Assembly: GCA_016214055.1 (NCBI GenBank)
Contig: JACRPE010000015.1
Location: 1 to 41,623, forward strand
Direction of reading: 5' to 3'
DNA from: Candidatus Roizmanbacteria bacterium
GTDB lineage: Bacteria > Patescibacteriota > Microgenomatia > UBA1406 > GWC2-37-13
DNA length: 41,623 nucleotides
Each line of letters begins with the position of its first letter. The first letter of the stretch is position 1. A program made the position numbers and the translations under genes. Positions 1 to 7,827 of this stretch are shown piece by piece. The notes under the pieces are model-generated. The model did not search any database and was not told where the DNA came from. It saw only the letters and a list, made by a program, of their open reading frames with translations.

Positions 1-120
1 AGATCTCAAACTGAATAATCGAAAGACCTGTAAACCTTAATAGTTTCCCCGGATTGTCAAAGAACTTTTTATAGGTTAACATATACTATTAACCTATCAA
101 AATTAATAATTATTGTCTAA

Positions 121-327
121 TTACGCAATAGTTCTATTATAGAAGGAGAGACGGTTATTAACATTAATGGTACAGATTATCACGCAAAGCCGGGAGATGC
201 TTTTATCTGTGAACCCGGTGACAAACATTTTCTTTGGAATAAGACAAATAAAAAATTCAAACTGGTGGTATTTAAAATAAATATAAGTGAAGGTTCAGAC
301 GATACTGAATGGGATGAAAAAACATAA
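121..327 (+). pseudogene. cupin-domain remnant, no start codon
   Basis: The frame ending at the TAA at 325-327 reads as the conserved half of a small cupin barrel: a GETVININGTDYHAKPGD segment followed by an EPGDKHFLWN segment and an acidic tail. The G-D pair and the PGD..H spacing match cupin_2 domains. The frame is closed by a TAA at 118-120 and holds no ATG, GTG or TTG before the conserved part, so it cannot be expressed as a whole cupin. It is probably the decayed 3' end of a gene. The rest of the first 120 bases shows no coding signal. The family call is by eye and only moderately secure. Confidence 0.45.
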
Positions 328-332
328 GTACC

Positions 333-1142
333 CTAAGAAGAAGTTGTTACAGCATTTAGAAATTGACCTATTAATAGTCGTTCTTCATCAGAGAGTAAGA
401 TTTGTTCTCGAGAATAGTGAATTTGCCCTTTTAAAGCTTGCATTAAGAAATCATCATGTTTGTTTCCAAGAAAGCGATTTAATTGCAATAAAAAAAGATA
501 GGTTTGAATTTCCTCTTGTGTGCTGAATAAAGTCGCTGATAAGCGATAGAGATCCATAAATATACCTATTTTCTTCCTCAATTTATGAAATAATTTAGGA
601 GTTAAAAATGGTTTTTGCAATAATTTACCAATACTGTGAGTATATTTATTTAAAAACTCCCGGTAAGATTGATCAGTGCATAATTGATAGATTGGCATTT
701 GCTGACAAATAGGAACTGCATCCAGTACAATCTTTGCCCATTGCTCCGTAGGAACATCTTCATTATCGATTAGTTTACCAACTGCTTTTGTAAAGTGACG
801 GAGCTTTTCGGGTGGTCGATGTGTTTCATCAAATAATTGGTAAGCAGAACGACTTAATTTTGCAAAACCGCGCTTTTCTTTCAAGAAAATACGGTCTTCT
901 TCTGAAATCCTTCCACCATTAATTGCTTGTTGCAAACATAACTCAATTTTTGTCATATCCTGCTCTGTCCAAGCATTTATTGCAAGATTAAATAATGCAC
1001 CACGCTGATTCAGAGTTAATGAAAAAGGATCAAGTCTTCTTGGTAATAGAGGTCGTTGAGTATGAAGACTCAAATCTGTAACTGCTCTATTTCTCACGGC
1101 AACAAGAGTTGAAGTGATTGGTCCGTAAGTAACCTCAGTCAT
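333..1142 (-). CDS. hypothetical protein, 269 aa
   Basis: I do not recognise this protein. It is a soluble, helix-rich sequence with no signal peptide, no membrane segment and no obvious catalytic motif. The C-terminal half is rich in Leu, Phe and Lys in a pattern suggesting stacked helices. The ATG at 1142 is preceded by an extended -10 (TGG plus TATAAT, minus-strand 1158-1153) only 10 nt upstream, with no Shine-Dalgarno, so the mRNA leader should be about 4 nt. Its 3' end lies 5 bases from the cupin remnant. The small ORF at 287-526 on the opposite strand is its shadow. Confidence 0.6.
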   Translation of the reverse strand: MTEVTYGPITSTLVAVRNRAVTDLSLHTQRPLLPRRLDPFSLTLNQRGALFNLAINAWTEQDMTKIELCLQQAINGGRISEEDRIFLKEKRGFAKLSRSAYQLFDETHRPPEKLRHFTKAVGKLIDNEDVPTEQWAKIVLDAVPICQQMPIYQLCTDQSYREFLNKYTHSIGKLLQKPFLTPKLFHKLRKKIGIFMDLYRLSATLFSTQEEIQTYLFLLQLNRFLGNKHDDFLMQALKGQIHYSREQILLSDEERLLIGQFLNAVTTSS

Positions 1143-1162
1143 ATTTCTCAGAATTATACCAT

Positions 1163-1539
1163 TTATTGAAACAATGACTTCATCTCTTTTTGATTTTCAG
1201 GAGTTATGAATTCTTTTAATAAATTGCCACTTTGCGAAGGAGATAAAGGACTGACCTGCTTAAAAAGACTAATTGATAGCCAGATGCTTACGATAATTGC
1301 AAAAACGGTGAGCGCAAGTGAGATGAATCCTGCTTTTATATCTTCCTCAGATCCACCGACAAAAAATAAATATTTGAAAAAATAATATATTCCTATTGGG
1401 GGAAATAAGAGACTCAACATATAGGCTTTTGAGTATCCCTGCTTTGACTTCAGTCCGCGCTCTTTTTCGTCCAGTTCAAGAAGGGCTTGATATGCTTCGA
1501 TGTTTTTTTAGGTTCGGTTGGTATATTATTCTGCTCCAT
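1163..1539 (-). pseudogene. small membrane protein gene broken by a frameshift in an A7 run
   Basis: An open frame from an ATG at 1420 encodes 85 residues with two hydrophobic segments (about 1-20 and 30-52). Upstream on the same strand, the ATG at 1539 opens a frame MEQNNIPTEPKK that runs into seven A's (forward T's 1503-1509) and then ends early. One extra A would join it to the downstream frame through a charged segment (NIEAYQALLELDEKERGLKS) and give about 125 residues: a cytoplasmic N-terminus plus two membrane helices. TATAAT sits at minus-strand 1554-1549, 9 nt before the 1539 ATG. Either the gene is mutated, the run is miscounted, or slippage restores the frame. Family unknown. Confidence 0.6.
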
Positions 1540-1592
1540 AATATACTCATTATAGTCTCTTAAAAACAAAATTTGATAAAATGACGAGTAAT

Positions 1593-2258
1593 ATGGCATC
1601 CGTCAAGATTGAATCCAATTGGAAAAAAGCGCTGGCTAACGAATTTGAGAAATCTTACTTTACCGAACTTGCAACATTTATCAGAAGCGAATATCTCACC
1701 AAAGCGGTGTATCCTCCGGCCAAACACGTTTTCCGTGCATTTGACTTATGTCCTTTTGATAAGGTCCGCGTCGTCATCGTAGGACAAGACCCTTATCACG
1801 GGGCACGCCAGGCAAATGGTCTGAGTTTTGCGGTGGGAGAGGGCATCACCCTTCCTCCATCTCTTAAAAATATTTTCAAAGAAATAAAAAGTGATTTGGG
1901 AATTGAGCCGTATAACTCAGGAGATCTGTCACGATGGGCGAGTCAGGGAGTACTCATGTTGAATGCAGTTCTCACCGTACTCGCCAATACTCCCACATCT
2001 CATAAAGGCAAAGGGTGGGAGCAGTTTACGGACTCGGTTATCCAGACTTTAAACTCACAAAAAAAACACATCGTCTACATGTTGTGGGGAAAGTACGCGC
2101 AGGAAAAAGGAATGGTGATAAATCGTTCAGAGAATTTAGTCCTTGAATCCGGCCATCCGTCACCGTACTCTGCACATCTCTTTTTTGGGAGTAAACATTT
2201 CAGCAAGGGTAATGCATTTCTCAAGTCCCACGGATATAATGAAATTGATTGGAGATAA
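1593..2258 (+). CDS. ung: uracil-DNA glycosylase, family 1
   Basis: This enzyme removes uracil from DNA in base-excision repair. The water-activating motif GQDPYHG and the C-terminal HPSP...GSKHFSKGN motif are both present, and the 221-residue length is normal. In E. coli Ung the second motif is HPSPLS, with Leu191 as the intercalating residue; here that position is Tyr (HPSPYS). I prefer the ATG at 1593 over the one at 1581 because the -10-like TAAAAT at 1577-1582 would overlap the earlier start and lies 10 nt before the later one. It is followed after 1 nt by a small membrane protein gene and then a TauE/SafE permease, probably as one transcript. Confidence 0.93.
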   Translation: MASVKIESNWKKALANEFEKSYFTELATFIRSEYLTKAVYPPAKHVFRAFDLCPFDKVRVVIVGQDPYHGARQANGLSFAVGEGITLPPSLKNIFKEIKSDLGIEPYNSGDLSRWASQGVLMLNAVLTVLANTPTSHKGKGWEQFTDSVIQTLNSQKKHIVYMLWGKYAQEKGMVINRSENLVLESGHPSPYSAHLFFGSKHFSKGNAFLKSHGYNEIDWR

Positions 2259-2259
2259 T

Positions 2260-2529
2260 ATGGATAAAATAAAACAGCTCGAAAAAAGAATCAATGTTAT
2301 AGAACAGAGGAATAAGCGAGTTGAAAAAGATAAGGCATGGGAAACTTCCCTGACGCGCAAAATACTTCTCGTTCTTTTTACTTATTTGACACTTGCGATT
2401 TACTTCAAGTTTGTATTACAGATTAATCCCTGGTTAAATGCAATCGTTCCAACACTGGGATTTTATTTGTCTACGTTAACTCTTCCATTTTTCAGAAAGA
2501 TATGGGAGCAATTTTTAAATCATAAATGA
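2260..2529 (+). CDS. small membrane protein with N-terminal coiled coil, 89 aa
   Basis: The first 30 residues are a charged heptad-like helix (KIKQLEKRINVIEQRNKR), followed by two hydrophobic segments at about 35-54 and 60-80. A GGAG at 2251-2254 lies 5 nt before the ATG and supports this start rather than the in-frame ATG at 2143 inside ung. The gene starts 1 nt after ung stops and overlaps the next gene by ATGA, so it is translationally coupled in an operon. No family recognised; a scaffold or accessory role for the downstream permease is possible but not shown. Confidence 0.7.
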   Translation: MDKIKQLEKRINVIEQRNKRVEKDKAWETSLTRKILLVLFTYLTLAIYFKFVLQINPWLNAIVPTLGFYLSTLTLPFFRKIWEQFLNHK

Positions 2530-3272
2530 TATTTCTCATAATATTCATCACTGCAATTGTTTCAACCATACTCAGTTCGATGTCCGGGGCAGGCACTTCC
2601 ATAATCAATGTTCCCGTATTCTTAGCACTTGGAATATCATTACCCGCAACAGTTGCGATCAATCAAATAAGCGGCGCTTTTTGGGTACTTCCTGCGGCGC
2701 GCAATTACCTGAAAGGGAAAAAAGTTCATTGGTTATTTCTTGCGCTGTTTTGTGCCATTGGAATAGCTGGAGTTATAACCGGAGTTACCATTGCAATCAA
2801 TATCAATCAGCGATTATTAAGGGCGGTGATAGGCTACATCATCGTGTTTCTTGTATTTTATGCTTACTTTAACGAAACGTTAGGATTAAAGGATAAGAGT
2901 GCAACATACTCACCTCTCAGAAGATTTCTAGCGTATCCGATAGCGTTTTTATTGGGCTTTTATGAGGCAGTGTTCGGGTCGGGTAATGGCATCTTATTTA
3001 CGGTTGCCACTTTTTATACCCGGGGGTTTGATTTCATGGAAGCCCTCGGACATTATTACCTTGTAGTTTTTTTCTGGGTGATAGTCGCGGCAACTTTATA
3101 TGGTATACATGGTTATGTAAATATCTCCTATGTGATTCCCTCCGTCTTGGGCGGAATTGCGGGTGGATACATCGGCTCAAAATATGCCCGTCACAAAGGA
3201 AATAAATTCATCAAATTGTTATTTCTTATTTTGGGAAGCTTACTGGGAGTAAAGTTGATTATAGGGGTTTGA
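2526..3272 (+). CDS. TauE/SafE-family membrane permease
   Basis: A 248-residue hydrophobic protein with about eight transmembrane segments, a Gly-rich first repeat (SSMSGAGTSIINVP) and a second repeat (FGSGNGILFTV) in the two-fold arrangement typical of TauE/SafE permeases. Members export sulfite, organosulfonates or other small anions; the substrate here cannot be read from sequence. It overlaps the preceding small membrane gene by 4 nt. Its 3' end overlaps the convergent HIT gene by 14 bp. Confidence 0.82.
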   Translation: MIFLIIFITAIVSTILSSMSGAGTSIINVPVFLALGISLPATVAINQISGAFWVLPAARNYLKGKKVHWLFLALFCAIGIAGVITGVTIAININQRLLRAVIGYIIVFLVFYAYFNETLGLKDKSATYSPLRRFLAYPIAFLLGFYEAVFGSGNGILFTVATFYTRGFDFMEALGHYYLVVFFWVIVAATLYGIHGYVNISYVIPSVLGGIAGGYIGSKYARHKGNKFIKLLFLILGSLLGVKLIIGV

Positions 3273-3738
3273 TTGAAGATAGATACTCCATTATTTTATC
3301 CGCATATTTTTTTCTTTCCTCTGGAGTCGCAAGTCTTTTGTTCGTCATATGGTCGTATATTTTGTCATCGGTATAGCGGGGAAAAACATGCAGATGAAAG
3401 TGAAAAGCATGTTGGCCTCCGGCCGGTTCATTATTCTGCAGGAGAGTAATACCCTCACATTCGTAAACTTTTTTCATAATCCCCGCCATTTTTTTTGCCG
3501 TATCCATGATATTGTGCAATATTGTGGGTGGAACATCAAAGATATGTTCATAGTGTGAATTGGGAACGACCATGAGGTGTCCTTCATTCTTTCCAATAAA
3601 AAAAGAGTTTATAAACACAGAAGTTGACTCATCCTTGTAAACCAAATCGCCTTTCTTAAGAAGAGTATCTTCATTTTCAATTCCGGTAACTCCAAGACAG
3701 ATAGGACATTTATAATTTGACGGAGCATGATTGAACAT
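3259..3738 (-). CDS. HIT-family hydrolase with N-terminal CxxC
   Basis: This is a histidine-triad nucleotide hydrolase or transferase. The triad HFHLHVFPR follows a conserved NNEPAGGQHAFH segment. An N-terminal CPIC could bind zinc with other ligands, as in several HIT proteins. The length, 159 aa, is normal. The ATG at 3738 has TACAAT at minus-strand 3750-3745, exactly 6 nt upstream, so the transcript should begin at the start codon. It is divergent from the cyclophilin gene, with both promoters inside a 63-bp gap. Confidence 0.9.
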   Translation of the reverse strand: MFNHAPSNYKCPICLGVTGIENEDTLLKKGDLVYKDESTSVFINSFFIGKNEGHLMVVPNSHYEHIFDVPPTILHNIMDTAKKMAGIMKKVYECEGITLLQNNEPAGGQHAFHFHLHVFPRYTDDKIYDHMTNKRLATPEERKKYADKIMEYLSSIKPL

Positions 3739-3744
3739 GAAATT

Positions 3745-3770
3745 ATTGTACTAAAATATTTTGCTATAAT
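3745..3770. promoter_or_regulatory. divergent promoters for HIT and cyclophilin genes
   Basis: On the minus strand TACAAT (3750-3745) drives the HIT gene. On the plus strand an extended -10 (TGC plus TATAAT, 3765-3770) drives the cyclophilin gene with a leader of about 25 nt. No convincing -35 is visible for either. Confidence 0.55.
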
Positions 3771-3801
3771 GATGTCTCGGTATTATTAGTTCTCTTTTTC
3801 T

Positions 3802-4452
3802 ATGAAAAATGAACAGTTTATTGCTTTATTCGTCATCCTCGTCTTTTTCGGTTTTCTTGTTTTCATGTATGTGAATTCACAAAGAAATGCAAATACGGCC
3901 ACACAGCCCGAGACGAGTCAAAGCTCCTCAAGCGAGCAAAGCGTGGTACAATTACCAACACAACCTATGAAAATCAATAAAAACAAGACATATACCGCGG
4001 TACTTACCACCACGGAAGGAGATATAACTATTGCCTTAAACGCGAAGGAAACTCCAATCACGGTCAATAATTTTGTCACATTGGCTAAAAAGAAATTTTA
4101 TAATAACACGATCTTTCACCGCGTAATAAAAGGCTTCATGATCCAAGGAGGAGATCCTGAAGGAACCGGCCGGGGAGGTCCCGGATATAAGTTTGAAGAT
4201 GAGCCATTTGAAGGCGATTATATCCGTGGTACTGTTGCCATGGCAAATGCAGGCCCCAACACTAACGGGAGTCAATTCTTTATCATGCACAAGGATAACA
4301 ATCTTCCCAAGAACTACACCATCTTTGGCAAAGTTACCAAAGGACTTGATGTAGTTGACAAAATTGCTGAAGCACCAGTTGAGGCAGGAGGGGAAGGCTC
4401 AACTCCCAAGAAGCCGGTGACAGTTGAGAAAGTGGTAATCACGGAAGAATAA
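3802..4452 (+). CDS. membrane-anchored cyclophilin-type peptidyl-prolyl isomerase
   Basis: The protein catalyses cis-trans isomerisation of prolyl bonds, here outside the cytoplasm. One membrane helix (about residues 6-25) is followed by a Ser/Gln-rich linker and then a cyclophilin domain from about residue 60. Hallmarks are FHRVIKGFMIQGGDPEGTGRGG, MANAGPNTNGSQFFI and FGKVTKGLDVVD. Total length is 216 aa, compatible with a bacterial secreted PpiA-like enzyme. No Shine-Dalgarno is present before the ATG. The stop lies 2 bases from the convergent glycosyltransferase gene. Confidence 0.93.
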   Translation: MKNEQFIALFVILVFFGFLVFMYVNSQRNANTATQPETSQSSSSEQSVVQLPTQPMKINKNKTYTAVLTTTEGDITIALNAKETPITVNNFVTLAKKKFYNNTIFHRVIKGFMIQGGDPEGTGRGGPGYKFEDEPFEGDYIRGTVAMANAGPNTNGSQFFIMHKDNNLPKNYTIFGKVTKGLDVVDKIAEAPVEAGGEGSTPKKPVTVEKVVITEE

Positions 4453-4454
4453 GC

Positions 4455-5510
4455 TTACGCGATATAATACCCGCGGGCAAAAAATGCGAGTAATATAAAA
4501 GAAAGAACGATGCTAGCTCCTATGTATACTATTTGAAATACTTTATTCTTTACTCCTGACATCACAATAAATAGAGGAAAGAGTGGTAGTATATAACGGG
4601 GAAATCCGGTCAGCGTTCCAGACATCATGGGTATCAACATTCCCAAAATTGCAAAAACAAAATAGGAAAGACGGATCTTCTGCTTCCACATAGCATAAAT
4701 TAGAAATATCCCAAACCAAAACACTCCAAACTCCAATAACGCGATCCACCAGTCATATTGAATAGGTGACACGGTGAAAAGAATTTTAATGTATCGATAT
4801 ATCAGTTGAGGAGGGAGAATGATAGAGTTAACCGCGCGACCGTTGCTCAATTCCCCCTGGGCCTGCAAAAAATAGAGTGGGTTTCCCCAACGTACAAAGT
4901 TATAAGCCGCATAGAGAATCAATCCGAATGGGGCAAGTAATATACTGAGAAGATCTTTCATTGTCTTTTTCCTCAGTATTGCATATTCCACAAGGAGTGC
5001 CGGTAACAAGATGATTCCGACTACCCGAGTTGCCGACGTCAACGCTCCAAACAAACCCGCAGGTAACCATTGTTTTTTTCTTGCAAAATAAAAGGAAAGA
5101 AGAGTCAGGAGTAAAAAAAGACTCTCTGAATAAACAGATCCAAAGAAAAAGGAAGTGGGAAATAATAGTAAGAAAATAATCGTCCAAGTAATTCTTTTAT
5201 TTTCAAAATCAAGTTCTAATAATTTCCCCAACACAAATAAACTCATTAAGAAAAAGATATTTGACAAAATAAATCCCATAATAAAAGGTGAGGGAATTAA
5301 ATAAGAAAGTAGTTTGATGATTAGGGGGTAGAGCGGCATAAACCGTGCATCCGTTGTGTAACCCTGAGTTGCAATATCTAAATAATGAATTCCATCGAAA
5401 TTTGCCCACGGCGATGCATAAACGAACCCCGTCCGAATAGGTATAAAATGGGAGAAGAAGAGAGGAAGAAAAAGCACCACTCTCCAAATCAGAAAAAATA
5501 AGGCAATCAT
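4455..5510 (-). CDS. PIG-V-like integral-membrane mannosyltransferase
   Basis: A 351-residue polytopic GT-C type glycosyltransferase. The DGIHYLDIATQGY motif in the first extracytoplasmic loop carries the Asp expected to act as catalytic base. FFPTS-like, FGSVYSESLF and ATRVVG segments match bacterial PIG-V/PIG-M-like proteins, which transfer a sugar from a polyprenyl-phosphate donor, usually in cell-surface glycan assembly. The start is placed at the ATG at 5510 rather than 5537 because TATAAT at minus-strand 5523-5518 lies 7 nt before it; the upstream ATG would precede the promoter. Its promoter region abuts operator box A of the metal locus. Confidence 0.8.
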   Translation of the reverse strand: MIALFFLIWRVVLFLPLFFSHFIPIRTGFVYASPWANFDGIHYLDIATQGYTTDARFMPLYPLIIKLLSYLIPSPFIMGFILSNIFFLMSLFVLGKLLELDFENKRITWTIIFLLLFPTSFFFGSVYSESLFLLLTLLSFYFARKKQWLPAGLFGALTSATRVVGIILLPALLVEYAILRKKTMKDLLSILLAPFGLILYAAYNFVRWGNPLYFLQAQGELSNGRAVNSIILPPQLIYRYIKILFTVSPIQYDWWIALLEFGVFWFGIFLIYAMWKQKIRLSYFVFAILGMLIPMMSGTLTGFPRYILPLFPLFIVMSGVKNKVFQIVYIGASIVLSFILLAFFARGYYIA

Positions 5511-5537
5511 ATGTTTAATTATACACTTTGGAGGCAC

Positions 5538-5572
5538 TCTTCATAAAATCTTCATGATGGAGGAGATAAAAT
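5538..5572 (+). promoter_or_regulatory. direct-repeat operator (box A) and -10 of the DUF1573-CcdA operon
   Basis: Two copies of TCTTCAT (5538-5544 and 5549-5555) are separated by AAAA, giving an 11-bp period. The second copy ends 11 nt before a -10-like TAAAAT (5567-5572), so the repeats cover the -35 region. The ATG at 5583 lies 10 nt after the -10. The layout matches the E. coli PHO box, two 7-bp repeats with a 4-bp AT-rich spacer about 10 bp before the -10. The same repeat recurs at 9790, 11893 and 12725. Confidence 0.75.
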
Positions 5573-5582
5573 CTGACAAGAT

Positions 5583-6074
5583 ATGAAACCTATCATTGGG
5601 ATTATGCTGTTTTCATTCATATTTGTGGGAGGTGCTTATTTTGTCCTGACAAGCGGCACGACACCGGAAGTCCCCATAACCGCTTATTCCTCCCGAGATA
5701 AAGAGAAACCGACCGTTGAAATTAAGGAAAGTTATTATGATATGGGCACCATAAAAGTCAAGGACACATCGGTTAAAGAATTTACTATAAAAAATATCGG
5801 TTCAAAACCTCTTCAGCTTTCAAACGTCACCTCAAGTTGCGGATGTACCACCGGACAAATTATATATAAAGGTATATATAGTGCAGAATTCAGTATGCAT
5901 GCGCAAAGCGACTACGTCGTCGCAATTGAACCGCAAACTGAGGCGAAAATGAGGGTTGTCTACAAGCCGTATGTTATGCCGGTATATGGAGTGGTGGAGC
6001 GGCAGGTATTTGTAAGTACTAATGATCCGGCCCATGAGAAATTAGAGTTTAAAATTAAAGCCTTCGTACAATAA
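5583..6074 (+). CDS. DUF1573-family exported protein
   Basis: A 163-residue protein with an N-terminal membrane anchor or signal (about 4-23) and a DUF1573 domain, an Ig/ASPM-like beta fold of unknown function. The diagnostic NVTSSCGCTTGQ segment carries a Cys-Gly-Cys, and the C-terminal part (FVSTNDPAHEKLEFKIKAFV) is typical. The Cys pair suggests metal or disulfide chemistry outside the membrane. It is the first gene behind operator box A and ends in TAATG overlapping the CcdA-like gene, so the two are translationally coupled. Confidence 0.85.
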   Translation: MKPIIGIMLFSFIFVGGAYFVLTSGTTPEVPITAYSSRDKEKPTVEIKESYYDMGTIKVKDTSVKEFTIKNIGSKPLQLSNVTSSCGCTTGQIIYKGIYSAEFSMHAQSDYVVAIEPQTEAKMRVVYKPYVMPVYGVVERQVFVSTNDPAHEKLEFKIKAFVQ

Positions 6075-6898
6075 TGAATACTTCATTCATGTTTGGCATA
6101 TCGCTCACCGCGTCATTTCTTGCCGGGGTGCTTGCTTTATTTGCCCCCTGTTGCATTACCTTTCTTTTCCCTTCCTATTTGGGTACCGTATTTAAAGATC
6201 ACAAAAAAATCGTATTCTACACCTTTATTTTTGCCCTCGGACTTTCCCTCATTTTGATACCAGTGGCACTAGGATTCCGGTTTTTTGTTTACTTTCTTGA
6301 TGCTTATCACAAGCAAATTTATTATCTGGGCGCCTTTTTTCTCATGCTTATGGGTTTCATGACTATAAAGCCCATTTTCCATCTTCCCCAATTTTTTCAT
6401 GTGGAACCAAAAATTGATAAAAGCATCAATACGGGATCGGTATTCGGATTGGGACTCATGTCCGGGTTGACTTCTTCGTGTTGCGCTCCGGTATTGTTTG
6501 CGGCAATTACCTTAACGACTTTATCTCCTTCATTATTCCAGGCAGTCATCGTTTCCTTTGCCTATGTTCTGGGTATCGTGTTTCCCCTCTTTATCCTTTC
6601 TTTGAGTTATGAACGGTTTTCAGCAAAAATATCCGGACATAACAGGCAGAAAGTTTACAACATACTAAAATACTTGGGTGCCGGAGTATTTATGCTATCA
6701 GGTATTCTTATTGCCATATTTAATTACTTCGATAGAATCCAGATGAATCAAATGGAAGGATATGCCAACTCAATGCGGATCCTTGTATTTGAAATTGCAA
6801 AACGGTTTCAAAATCCTGCTGTAGATATCTCCGTATTTTTGTTAATCTTATTCATATTTTATAAATTATTAACCTATGCTAAAAAAAATAAAAAGTAG
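6074..6898 (+). CDS. CcdA/DsbD-like membrane protein with doubled cysteines
   Basis: A 274-residue membrane protein with about six helices in the two-fold CcdA arrangement. CcdA/DsbD proteins carry electrons from cytoplasmic thioredoxin to the outside through one Cys in helix 1 and one in helix 4. Here both places carry vicinal pairs: FAPCCITFLFP (Cys26-27) and TSSCCAPVL (Cys136-137). Vicinal Cys in a membrane helix also occurs in mercuric transporter MerT, so soft-metal transport is an alternative. It starts inside the DUF1573 stop and overlaps the next gene by 23 nt. Confidence 0.8.
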   Translation: MNTSFMFGISLTASFLAGVLALFAPCCITFLFPSYLGTVFKDHKKIVFYTFIFALGLSLILIPVALGFRFFVYFLDAYHKQIYYLGAFFLMLMGFMTIKPIFHLPQFFHVEPKIDKSINTGSVFGLGLMSGLTSSCCAPVLFAAITLTTLSPSLFQAVIVSFAYVLGIVFPLFILSLSYERFSAKISGHNRQKVYNILKYLGAGVFMLSGILIAIFNYFDRIQMNQMEGYANSMRILVFEIAKRFQNPAVDISVFLLILFIFYKLLTYAKKNKK

Positions 6899-7808
6899 AT
6901 TTAATAAATATTCCACACCTCTTTTGCTTATAAGTATTGCGGGTAACCTTCTACTAGGGTTTGCCATAGTAAAAAATACTAGCACTTCCATTCCTTCTCA
7001 AAACGTTACTAAAGTATCCACCGTCAAAGATCCGCTTTTTGATGAAATTAATCCGGTAAAGGGATATGAAATAAATGCATCCTACAAAGATCTAGGTCCA
7101 AAGATGCTGGCAATGGGAGTCGTCGATTACGATAAATTTAAAAGTACCTATGAGAAATCAGGACAAACTTTGCCGGCGGAACTTGATGGCATTTTGAAGA
7201 ATAGCTCCAATAAAAAAATAAAAATAACAAGCGAAAACTCCTACTTCCTATTGAACTTTTTTTGGGCAGTTGGGTTAGCCAATAAATCCCGCATTCTTGA
7301 TACGGGTGAAATTATGAAATACGGCGGGTTAAAGGAAGCCGGTAATTTCGCATCAACCGGCGGGTGGTCCCTTGCCAAGGGTAATGCGATGGACTATTTC
7401 TCAAAAGGAGACCTTATTTCTTTAACTCATGAACAGGAGGATTTGGTTGAAAAAGTTTCGTCAAACGTATACCGCCCCTGTTGCAATAATTCCACGGCAT
7501 TTCCGGATTGCAATCACGGCATGGCGTTACTTGGAGTATATGAGCTTATGGCCGCAAACGGTGCCACCGAAAATCAGATGTATGAGGCGGGCAAATATTT
7601 TAACTCGTTTTGGTTTCCGGGAAATTATTATGATTTAGCGCTATACTTTAAAAATAAGGAGGGAAAATCATTCAAGGATATGCCGGGTCAAACCATATTG
7701 GGCAAAGATTTTTCCTCGGCCTCAGGTTGGCAGAGTGCCAAGCAGTGGCTTTCCGGAAAAGGATTAATTAAGGCCCCCCCGAAACAAGGGGGAGGGTGTG
7801 GGGTTTAG
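6876..7808 (+). CDS. unrecognised exported Cys-rich protein of the metal/thiol operon
   Basis: I do not recognise the family. Residues 14-32 form a signal anchor, so the rest should be extracytoplasmic. The distinctive feature is a cluster at 202-217, RPCCNNSTAFPDCNHGMA, with Cys202, Cys203, Cys212 and His214, plus Cys308 in a Gly-rich C-terminal GGGCGV. These look like soft-metal or thiol-redox ligands. The rest is helical, with Trp/Tyr-rich stretches. It overlaps the CcdA-like gene by 23 nt and shares its operon, so it may be that protein's partner. The last residues are encoded by a C-run/G-run inverted repeat (7774-7792) that looks like an intergenic repeat absorbed into the gene. Confidence 0.7.
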   Translation: MLKKIKSRFNKYSTPLLLISIAGNLLLGFAIVKNTSTSIPSQNVTKVSTVKDPLFDEINPVKGYEINASYKDLGPKMLAMGVVDYDKFKSTYEKSGQTLPAELDGILKNSSNKKIKITSENSYFLLNFFWAVGLANKSRILDTGEIMKYGGLKEAGNFASTGGWSLAKGNAMDYFSKGDLISLTHEQEDLVEKVSSNVYRPCCNNSTAFPDCNHGMALLGVYELMAANGATENQMYEAGKYFNSFWFPGNYYDLALYFKNKEGKSFKDMPGQTILGKDFSSASGWQSAKQWLSGKGLIKAPPKQGGGCGV

Positions 7809-7827
7809 AGAAGGGAGGTGATATGAT

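Noticed and set aside
287-526. 79-codon plus-strand frame
   Set aside because: It is antisense to the 269-aa gene, begins inside the cupin remnant, and has no promoter or Shine-Dalgarno.
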